NCBI GenBank assembly: GCA_028047635.1
Contig: JAOFXR010000012.1
Span: 1 to 64,000, forward strand
From: Verrucomicrobiales bacterium
GTDB lineage: Bacteria > Verrucomicrobiota > Verrucomicrobiia > Verrucomicrobiales > DEV007
Length of the DNA stretch: 64,000 bases
Direction of reading: 5' to 3'
Both the position numbers and the translations under genes were made by a program. The notes beneath the pieces are model-generated. The model saw nothing but the letters and a program-made list of their open reading frames with translations, ran no database searches and was not told where the DNA came from. Below, in pieces: positions 11,601 to 19,580 of this stretch (the stretch's first letter is position 1; every line of letters starts with the position of its first letter).

Positions 11601-12507
11601 AAATGGGAAGGGTAATATTAACGAGGGTGGCCAGCGTGTTCCCTTCATTGCCGCATGGCCCGACAAGATCGAAGCGGCTAGTGTGAACCCTGGATTGATC
11701 AGTTCGATTGATCTTTTCCCGACTGCTCTTGCGGCAGCCGATGCACCGATTGCCCCCGCACAGGTCGTCGACGGAATCAATATTCTCCCCATTCTTTTCG
11801 GTGAGAAAGAAGTCGATGAGCAGCGTGCTTTGTTCTGTCACTTTCCTCATGGCCCGCCTGCAACAGGAACCGTGGCGGGGACTTCGGTGAGACGTGGCCC
11901 TTGGAAACTCACTCGATTTTTTGCGGGCGGAAAAGATCAGGCAGATCGTCTCAAGCTGGTCAATCTGGATGACGACCCGGGGGAGATGATTGATCTTTCG
12001 AAAGGGAAACCGAATCATGTAGTAGAATTGAATGAGAGGATTTCCGAGCATCTCAAAGTGACTGAATCACTGGTTCCGATCCCGAATCCTGTGTATGTGC
12101 CGACGGCATATGGTTGGGCAGGCAACAAGGATGCTCCTTTGGATTTGATCGATGATTTTCTTCTCGTTAATTCTACAGGAAATGATCCACACATTCGCAC
12201 GACTGATTTTTCGAATGCGACCGGTAAAATTACGATCGAAATCAGAATGAAGCAGGAAAACACATCCGACGTGGCGCTCTACTGGGGAACCAAAAAGGAA
12301 CCTGGATTCAGTTCGGAGCGGCTTATGGTCGTTCCCCGGACCGCCTTCGGAGTTTGGCGGGCTGATCTGGATATTGGGGAAGAGCGTCTTGCCCTGATCC
12401 GCATTGACCCAGCGCAGACGACCGGGCAGGTCAGGATTGATTCGATTCGCCTCATGCAGTGGACGAAGCCCGGCGAGGCCAAGACGGTTCGGCTTTGGGA
12501 CTTCTGA
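8680..12507 (+). CDS. DUF5722 (GH-A-like barrel)-sulfatase fusion protein, secreted
   Basis: Signal peptide [19 protein letters not shown]. The DUF5722-type region includes [62 protein letters not shown] and [10 protein letters not shown]. The sulfatase region includes [32 protein letters not shown] and FTSDNGG. A beta-sandwich-like tail follows. Confidence 0.85.
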   Translation: [1275 protein letters not shown]

Positions 12508-12621
12508 TGGGCAGAGAAAATCACTCGGAGCGTGATTGGTACGTTGGCGCGAACCGCGGGCCTTAGTGATTTTTGACCAAAAAAAGGAAAGGATTTCCCG
12601 GGCGAAACGTATCAGAGTGCG

Positions 12622-13734
12622 ATGATGAGTCCGATTTTGAAGTTTAAGCCTGTTGCCTTTTTAGTCGCCGTATTGCTGATACTGTCTCCCGGGGAAGGGA
12701 GGTCGCAAGAGGCCGTTTCCTACAATGACGTCGCGCGACTCTTTGCGGGGCTGCCTCTATCTCCCGGTAACCCGCTGGAAGGGTTGCTGGCATTGCCGTC
12801 CGTAAATCAGCACTACGCGGAGACGAGCGCTCTGACCAAGACATGGAGAGAGTCCCGTCTTCAGAAAATTGACGCCTGGTCGCGAGCGGAGATTCGGCCG
12901 CGAATCGGTCAGCCTGCAGTCATGAAATATATGTTCGGTGGTCCCGATTTCGTTCACGCAGCGACCATGTTCCCCGGAATTCCGGAATATATTCTGGTAG
13001 GAATGGAGCCTCTGGGGGTGGTGCCTGATTTTTCAACGATGAATGAAGCGCAGTTGGGGGACTATTTGAAGCATCTCAATTTTACCCTGCGGGATATTTC
13101 CCGACGAAGCTTCTTTATTACCAAAGACATGAGAACTGACTTTCAAGGAGAGGGTGTCAACGGGGTGTTTCCCATCCTGCTTTATTTCGCAGCACTTACG
13201 GGGCATGATGTGCTCGAAGCGGGCTATGTGACGCTGGATTCAGAGGGCGGTGTCGTGAAGGCTGCTGCTGAGGAGGGCACCGGTTTGTGGCTGAGGCTGC
13301 GTTCCACTGTGGGTGGTGTCGCTGCGCCCGAGCAAAATCTGTATTTTTTCAAAACAGATTTGTCGAATGCCAGATTCAAACCGGAGAGCGTATTTAAACG
13401 CTTTCTCGACTCTCGTCCCGGAGGCGTTGGCTATCTCAAAGCCGCGTCGTTTCTCATGCAAACCGAGGATTTTAGTAATATCAGAAACTTTCTCGTCGGA
13501 GATCTGGACTACATTCTTGAGGATGCCTCGGGCATTCCTGCCAATTTTCTCGAACTGTATTACAACGTCTCCTACTACGGGAACTACGCAGGACCGATCG
13601 ACATGTTTACGGAATACAATCAGCCGAGGCTGCATGAGATTTACCAGTCAGGCATTGCCAAACCGCTTCCGTTCGGGACTGGCTATCGATATAAGGACGA
13701 AGACTCAGTCCAATTATTCGGAATAAAGAAATAG
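12622..13734 (+). CDS. Secreted conserved hypothetical protein
   Basis: 370 aa; N-terminal signal-like sequence (FKPVAFLVAVLLILSPGEGRSQ); no family recognised with confidence. Confidence 0.7.
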   Translation: MMSPILKFKPVAFLVAVLLILSPGEGRSQEAVSYNDVARLFAGLPLSPGNPLEGLLALPSVNQHYAETSALTKTWRESRLQKIDAWSRAEIRPRIGQPAVMKYMFGGPDFVHAATMFPGIPEYILVGMEPLGVVPDFSTMNEAQLGDYLKHLNFTLRDISRRSFFITKDMRTDFQGEGVNGVFPILLYFAALTGHDVLEAGYVTLDSEGGVVKAAAEEGTGLWLRLRSTVGGVAAPEQNLYFFKTDLSNARFKPESVFKRFLDSRPGGVGYLKAASFLMQTEDFSNIRNFLVGDLDYILEDASGIPANFLELYYNVSYYGNYAGPIDMFTEYNQPRLHEIYQSGIAKPLPFGTGYRYKDEDSVQLFGIKK

Positions 13735-13773
13735 CTGTAAATTGTTTTCTCTTGTCCTAGTCTCACTCTGGTT

Positions 13774-15309
13774 ATGAAAATGCGATCTCTTCTACTTCTT
13801 TTCGTTCTCTCGTTTCTTGTTCACGCGCAGGCGGATACGGAGAAACCTAATGTCATTGTGATCATGGCGGATGATATGGGATACGGTGATCTTTCCTGTT
13901 ACGGAGCGAATCAGTTCGAAACGCCTCACATCGATCAGCTTGCGGCTGAGGGGCAGCGGTTCACGAGCGGTTATTGCTCGGCATCGACTTGCACGCCGAC
14001 TCGCTATTCGTTTCTCACGGGGACCTATGCGTTTCGTGAAAAAGGCACTGGCATCGCTCCGCCAAGCAGTCCGATGATTATCCCGGAAGAGACCCATACT
14101 ATCGCAGATATGTTTAAGTCGGTCGGCTACCAAACAGCAGTGGTCGGGAAATGGCATCTCGGCCTTGGCGGTGAAGACGGACCTCAGTGGAACGGGGAAC
14201 TGAAACCCGGGCCTAACGAGATTGGCTTTGATTATTCTTTTCTCCTCCCAACGACGAACGATCGTGTTCCTCAGGTCTACGTCGAAAATCATCGCGTTCT
14301 CAATCTTGATCCCGCGGACCCTCTTTGGGTGGGAATGAAAAAACCGAGCGAAGATCATCCCACGGGAATCACTCATCGTGACACCCTGAAGATGGATTGG
14401 ACTCATGGGCATAATTCAACGATTCACAATGGGATCAGCCGAATCGGATTTTATACCGGTGGTCATACTGCCAGATTTCGCGATGAAGATCTCGCCGACA
14501 AATGGGTTGAGCAGTCCAATGCCTGGATTGAGAAAAACAAGGACGAGCCGTTCTTTCTCTTTTTCGCCTCTCATGACCTTCACGTTCCGCGCATCCCGCA
14601 CGAGCGTTTTCAGGGTGCGACGCCACTTGGTTTTCGTGCGGATTCCATCGTTCAGCTCGACTGGTGTGTTGGTGAGTTGATGAAGACGTTGGATCGTCTC
14701 GAAATCGCTGACGATACGCTGATTGTTTTCTGTTCTGATAACGGCCCTGTGATGGATGATGGTTATGCCGATGAAGCGCTTGAGAAACTCAAGGATCATC
14801 GTGCCGGAGGCCAATACACGGGTGGAAAATACAGCATCTATGAAGGGGGAACGAGAACGCCATTCATCACTCGCTGGAAAGGCACGATTGAGCCGGGCAT
14901 TTCTGACGAGGTGATTTCCACGATTGATATTTATGGAAGCCTCGCTTCACTTGTCGGTGCTGAGATTCCGGATGATGCAGCGCTCGATACATTCAATGTT
15001 GCTGGCGCGATTCTGGGGCGTGAAGGTGAAAAAGGTCGGAGCGAATTCGTTCAACAGGATAATGGAGGCAGAGGTAACTACGGGTTTCGTTCCGGTGACT
15101 GGAAGCTGCAGCGGCACGATAAGAAAAAGGCCCGCAATGTCGTTGTCGAGCAGAAGCTAGATAATTTTGACGTTCCTCAGTTTCAGCTGTTTGACCTCAA
15201 GAGCGATCCTGCTGAGAAGACTAATGTGCTTGAGGCCAATCTTGACGTTGCCGGGAAAATGAAAGCCCGCCTCGCTGAAATTATCGAGGCAGGCCGGACT
15301 CGGGAGTAG
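13774..15309 (+). CDS. Sulfatase (arylsulfatase A-like), secreted
   Basis: Signal peptide; [45 protein letters not shown]. Confidence 0.93.
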   Translation: [511 protein letters not shown]

Positions 15310-15346
15310 CGGGGCTTCCCTGCCGGCACGAAGACCTTTTGCTGCA

Positions 15347-15381
15347 TTAACCCCGCCCGGTCTCTGACCGAACAGGGTTAA
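15347..15381. terminator. Putative bidirectional terminator between convergent genes
   Basis: TTAACCC...GGTC TCT GACC...GGGTTAA inverted repeat between the stops of 13774..15309 (+) and 15396..16634 (-). Confidence 0.45.
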
Positions 15382-15395
15382 GTTTCTCGTATCTA

Positions 15396-16634
15396 TCAGT
15401 TCGCCTGTTGGCTGCTCGAGCCATCAACCTGCGCAACTAGAACCGACTGCGCTTGATATCCTTGCTGCAGCTCCTGCTGATCCCAGTGGTCAACTACTTC
15501 CACTTCAATACCGCTGGCGGTATTGGCGAAGAGAATAGGGGCAACGCTATGCGGTAACCGGATGCACCCTGCTGAGGCTGCGTAACCTGGAAGGTCTCCG
15601 ACGTGAAGGCCGATGGCTGATTGATCGAGACGCTGCCAGTAAGGGAGTGCGCAACCGTAAATCGTCGAAGTCTTTCCGGTTTCAACACGCTGCGTAATCT
15701 TAAAGACACCGCGCGGAGTTTCCTTTCCGGAGCGAGCCGTCGATACTGCGGTGTCGATTGCGATCTGATTGTCGATGAGAAGTACGGCGCGTTGGCGACC
15801 GATATCGACGATCACTTTTTTCTCCCCGTTCTTTCCCGCTTCGAGAAGCTCGTGATTGTAATAGGCGTCATTGTGAGTGTCTTTCCAACCGGTCTGCTCT
15901 TGAACTTGTTGAACCGGCGCTTGTGCCTGTTGAATGTAATTTTGATACGCAATTTGCTGCATTTTCGCCTGTTGCTTCTTTTGCTTCAGTTTTTTGAACA
16001 GACCTGCCTCGGCATTAGTTGCGGAGCCGAGAGTCACAGCGATTAGAGCAAGAATAGTAACGGCTTCACGCGCCCCGTGCGCCTGAATTTCGGCGTCTTC
16101 GAAGATGAGGCCGACTTCATCCTTGCTGGTCTGACAGAAAGATTGGAATTGAGCTTCATCAGCGAGAAGTAATCCGAGAAGTTGAATTTGAGCAGACTCT
16201 TGATCTTCGCCGGCTTGCCAGCGAATCAACGGAACGGTTGCCCCTTTATGTTTGATGCCTGAATCATGCAGTGATGAGCCTAACACCTCCAGAAATCTTC
16301 TTACGTAGTCTTCAGGCTCAGAAGCATCTGATAAAGTTTTGAAAGCGGATGCGTCGGGGAAAAGGCCCTGTAGCTGAATTTCGAGAGCTGAGTCAGACCA
16401 GGCAAGCTCAGGTTTTGAATCTTCGTCTAGGTTGATTTGAAATCGTTGGAACACTTCGCTTTCCTGAGGATTGGACTGAACGACGACGCCTTCGCGGGAC
16501 ACGTCGAAAGCAATGCCGGAGTTGGAAAATATAGCGGCACACATCTCGACGGGTGAGCTTTGGTTTAGCTTGATGTCAGAGCCCTCAGCGGGCAGTTCGT
16601 TTACAGGTCCGAGGAATGTAGCGGTCGTAGTCAT
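15396..16634 (-). CDS. L,D-transpeptidase (YkuD) with a large N-terminal domain of unknown function and an internal TM segment
   Basis: C-terminal half: KKVIVDIGRQRAVLLIDNQ...SGKETPRGVFKIT...GLHVGDLPGYAASAGCIRLP (YkuD Cys in the ASAGCIRLP context). About 185 residues without a recognised family precede a hydrophobic segment AVTILALIAVTLGSATNAEA. Confidence 0.85.
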   Translation of the reverse strand: MTTTATFLGPVNELPAEGSDIKLNQSSPVEMCAAIFSNSGIAFDVSREGVVVQSNPQESEVFQRFQINLDEDSKPELAWSDSALEIQLQGLFPDASAFKTLSDASEPEDYVRRFLEVLGSSLHDSGIKHKGATVPLIRWQAGEDQESAQIQLLGLLLADEAQFQSFCQTSKDEVGLIFEDAEIQAHGAREAVTILALIAVTLGSATNAEAGLFKKLKQKKQQAKMQQIAYQNYIQQAQAPVQQVQEQTGWKDTHNDAYYNHELLEAGKNGEKKVIVDIGRQRAVLLIDNQIAIDTAVSTARSGKETPRGVFKITQRVETGKTSTIYGCALPYWQRLDQSAIGLHVGDLPGYAASAGCIRLPHSVAPILFANTASGIEVEVVDHWDQQELQQGYQAQSVLVAQVDGSSSQQAN

Positions 16635-16679
16635 AGTTCGAGTCGTGGTTCAGGTTAGTGTAATGTGTGGAGGTGAAAT

Positions 16680-17480
16680 TTACCAGTCTGCTTCGAGGTC
16701 GGCATGCCATGGCTCGGCGACTTCAGCAAGGAGATGGTGCATCATCGCCGGGGAAGTGTCGGGAAAGCGGGAGAGAATGCGTGCCATCATCCCGGTTACC
16801 CTAGGCGCGGCAAAACTGGTTCCGGTTTGGGTTTGGATGCCGCCGCCCTTCCAGGCAACTTCCACATTTTCTCCTCGTGCTGAGAAGCCCGTCGCCTGGT
16901 TTCTGCGGAAGTAGATGTCATTGTCCTGCGTGTCTGCGAGCTCTACTCCGATCACGGAGGTGAAATGGGATGGCCACTCAGCTTCACTGGCGTCAGCATT
17001 ACTGCAGGCGGCTACGACGTGGATACCGGATTGCCAGGCGAGGTCAGCCCATTCTTTATGCGGGAGGATGAATTTGGCAAGTCCACGGCAACCGAAGCTG
17101 CAATTGAGGATGTGGTAGCCGCGTTTAATCGCTTCCGCTACTCCTGCACAGATGAGATGGGTCCGTGATACGCTTCGACCGTCAATCACCCTGAAACTTC
17201 CCACCTCGGCCTCGGGCGCGACCTCGTGAATGATGCTCGCCACAGCAGTCCCGTGACCATATGCGTCGGTGTGGTCTTCCTCAGTCAGGACGATACGCCC
17301 TCCATCCTCGGAAAAAGAGACGGCATCAAGCGTCTTCATCCCTGAGAGGCGTGGATGATCTTTTTCCACACCAGAATCGATCACTGCGATTTTGACCCCG
17401 GCTCCAGTGCCCACCAGTAGTGCTTCCCGGGCTTGTCGGAAATTCGGCCAGTCCGTGATATCCTCCTCATTTGCGCTCAT
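16680..17480 (-). CDS. S8 subtilisin-like peptidase, no signal peptide
   Basis: Catalytic Asp in IAVIDSGVEKDHP, His in AYGHGTAVASI, Ser in TGTSFAAPRVTG; N-terminus MSANEEDITDWPNFRQ is hydrophilic. Confidence 0.9.
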   Translation of the reverse strand: MSANEEDITDWPNFRQAREALLVGTGAGVKIAVIDSGVEKDHPRLSGMKTLDAVSFSEDGGRIVLTEEDHTDAYGHGTAVASIIHEVAPEAEVGSFRVIDGRSVSRTHLICAGVAEAIKRGYHILNCSFGCRGLAKFILPHKEWADLAWQSGIHVVAACSNADASEAEWPSHFTSVIGVELADTQDNDIYFRRNQATGFSARGENVEVAWKGGGIQTQTGTSFAAPRVTGMMARILSRFPDTSPAMMHHLLAEVAEPWHADLEADW

Positions 17481-18049
17481 AACTCAATACCGATCAATTG
17501 GGTGAGAAGCTTGTAGTTAACGAGTCGCTCAATCACAGTGGAAAGTCTTCGAATTCGGCCGAGGTCACGTGCAGAGAATCCTTTAGGATCGGGCGCGTCC
17601 TCGCTCTCCTTGATTTGCACACAACTAACGACTCCTTGTAATGCTCCACCGAAATAAAACGGCGTCCCAATCATCGATGAGGTGATTTGCCCAACTGTAT
17701 CGTCGACATGTTTCGAGTGATTAGCGTTCTGATAAACGTTGTTCTCGCAAATGGATTGCTCTGAAGCATAGACAAGACTGGTAAGGCCTTCGCTAATTGG
17801 AATGCTCAGCCCGACTAATTCTTCGTTCGGAGTTGAATGAGTAACGATCAGATTGTTTTCAGCGATGTCTGCAAGCCAGATTGAAGTCGAGTCGCCTTTA
17901 ACGCTCTCCATCATTGCCCTGAGCATAGACTTCCCGGGGGCACCAAGCGTCGATTTAAAGGCTTCAGGAGTGATCGATTCGGCGGCTCGGGCGAGCTTCC
18001 TCTCAATTGTCGGGGCATATTCGGTTAGCTCTAGGTCAGTGGTAATCAA
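17477..18049 (-). CDS. GAF domain protein
   Basis: 190 aa. LIVTHSTPNEELVGLSIPISEGLTSLVYASEQSICENNVYQNANHSKHVDDTVGQITSSMIGTPFYFGGALQGVVSCVQI is GAF-like. Its stop overlaps the start of the S8 gene (ATGA). Confidence 0.75.
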   Translation of the reverse strand: MITTDLELTEYAPTIERKLARAAESITPEAFKSTLGAPGKSMLRAMMESVKGDSTSIWLADIAENNLIVTHSTPNEELVGLSIPISEGLTSLVYASEQSICENNVYQNANHSKHVDDTVGQITSSMIGTPFYFGGALQGVVSCVQIKESEDAPDPKGFSARDLGRIRRLSTVIERLVNYKLLTQLIGIEL

Positions 18050-18127
18050 AGCAAAAAAACGGTTGGAATCGAGGAGAGTCTAGCAAATAGACGTTTCCCG
18101 GGCAAAACCATTCAGAAAAACTCTTTA

Positions 18128-18172
18128 TCCACACAAAAAAAGCCGGTTCGTGGTGAGTTCGTTGAACCTCAC
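18128..18172 (-). terminator. Putative Rho-independent terminator downstream of the sulfatase fragment
   Basis: Minus strand reads GTGAGGTTCAACGAACTCACCACGAACCGGCTTTTTTTG: GGTTC/GAACC stem followed by a T-tract, with an alternative GTGAG/CTCAC stem. Confidence 0.45.
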
Positions 18173-18179
18173 GTGGAGC

Positions 18180-18731
18180 TTACTTCCGTTTGACATAAAC
18201 ATAATAGGCACCAAGAACCTGCTGCCTGTTTGAATCCTCGAACCAAGTGTAGAGTCGCGCCGGACCTTTGGGTAGGCGGGCGGTAAATGTCGCGTGTTTC
18301 GCCTCGGCAGGGATTTTTTTAGAGCGCTTGAAATCTCCGATCTGGATACGGGCGCTGAAGATGTCTAGCGCAACTCCTTCCACCAACTCTCCATCGGTCA
18401 CGGGGGTGGCATCGACTCCCTCACGCAACTTCAGCTCAGAATCACGAGGCCAGCGACGGAGTTCAAACTCGTATTCGCCTTCCTCGGCAACATCGAGTTC
18501 CCAGTAGCCGTTTTTCAAATCAGCCCGTCTGACTTGCCGTTGTTGATCAATGAAGACGTCAAGCCATTCGCAAGCAGTCAACATCATCGGGTTCTCGGCT
18601 TCGTGACCGATGATGGTGCGCTGTGGTTGGTTGGCGATGGGGCCCACATATGCCCACGCTCTCGACAACACGTTTGAAGAAAATGGTCTGGATGGGGTTG
18701 AAATCCGGGCCGTCTCGATTGCCTCCCTCAA
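18180..18731 (-). pseudogene. C-terminal fragment of an arylsulfatase (catalytic domain absent)
   Basis: Residues IIGHEAENPMMLTACEWLDVFIDQQRQVRRADLKNGYWELDVAEEGEYEFELRRWP...GPARLYTWFEDSNRQQVLGAYYVYV resemble the C-terminal domain of Planctomycetes-type arylsulfatases. No sulfatase catalytic domain lies upstream. Confidence 0.7.
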
Positions 18732-18999
18732 CGGTCGGCCATTTCAACTGATGATCGATCCCTCCGTTAACCTCGCAGAGGCGTCCTACGGGTTTTTTGA
18801 AGTCCCGGGATGGATTGTGCCACTAGAGCAGGACAAGCGCCCCGGGAAGTACCCCGGCTCAGTTGAGGAGCGGAGAGGGGCGATTAAGAAAGTATTCGAT
18901 TCGGAGGTAAGCCCAATTATCTCAAAGATTCCGAAAAAAGCGTTCAGCAAACCGATTGAAGAACTGTTACCAAAGGAAGAATCGTTGCCAAAGGAATAG
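18610..18999 (+). pseudogene. Possible C-terminal fragment of an HTTM / vitamin-K-dependent-carboxylase-like protein
   Basis: SLNGRPFQLMIDPSVNLAEASYGFFEVPGWIVPL resembles the segment following the HTTM membrane domain. No transmembrane region is present upstream. Overlaps the 5' part of the sulfatase-fragment ORF. Confidence 0.45.
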
Positions 19000-19076
19000 G
19001 TGCTTTTTGAAGTACATCGGCGTGATCTGCGGCGCTGGGAGGAGTTTCGAGCGAAGCTAGTATTCTCATCTGTATT

Positions 19077-19499
19077 TCAAGCACGCCCGCTGAACACCAG
19101 CTCGAGAAATTTTCGAAACGAAGCTGTGGCAAAATGGAGCGACGATCCTAATCGTTCTGCCCGGTAGATGCTGGGTGAATGGCCGAGTGAGACGTGATAG
19201 AGATACTCTTCGGTTTCACCAAATCGGATCATGGGTTCGGCGCAAGCGCAGGCATCGTCGATGAGGATCCATTGGGAGATCGGCAGGACGGGCCAGATCT
19301 CGCCCCGCTGTGCTTCGAGTCCATCGGATTGGCACAGATAGGAACGTATTTCATCGGGGATTTTGCGAGCATTCTCTTTTTCCCACCTTTGAATTCTACT
19401 TTCTTCAACAGGGGGGAAGAACGAAGCGTCGATCTTCCCTGCTTTGGCTGCCGGATGCTCGGTTAAGCTGATGATGTCTTTTTTCCAGGAGACGGACAT
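19077..19499 (-). CDS. SMI1/KNR4 (SUKH) family protein
   Basis: 140 aa; ESRIQRWEKENARKIPDEIRSYLCQSDGLEAQRGEIWPVLPISQW matches the SUKH pattern. Confidence 0.7.
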   Translation of the reverse strand: MSVSWKKDIISLTEHPAAKAGKIDASFFPPVEESRIQRWEKENARKIPDEIRSYLCQSDGLEAQRGEIWPVLPISQWILIDDACACAEPMIRFGETEEYLYHVSLGHSPSIYRAERLGSSLHFATASFRKFLELVFSGRA

Positions 19500-19511
19500 G
19501 AGGTATACATA

Positions 19512-19546
19512 CGAAAAAACCGGCAGTTTGCACTGCCGGTTTTTCG
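19512..19546. terminator. Rho-independent terminator, likely bidirectional, downstream of the DUF1501 gene
   Basis: cgaaaaaaccggcagtttgcactgccggtttttcg: long perfect stem (AAAACCGGCAGT/ACTGCCGGTTTT) flanked by A and T tracts. Confidence 0.85.
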
Positions 19547-19580
19547 AAATAAGTGAGGCCCTGGTTGGCTTCCTGTTGTT

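Noticed and set aside
11335-12051. 238-aa minus-strand ORF
   Set aside because: Antisense to the sulfatase part of the DUF5722-sulfatase gene.
13792-14412. 206-aa minus-strand ORF
   Set aside because: Antisense to the sulfatase 13774..15309.
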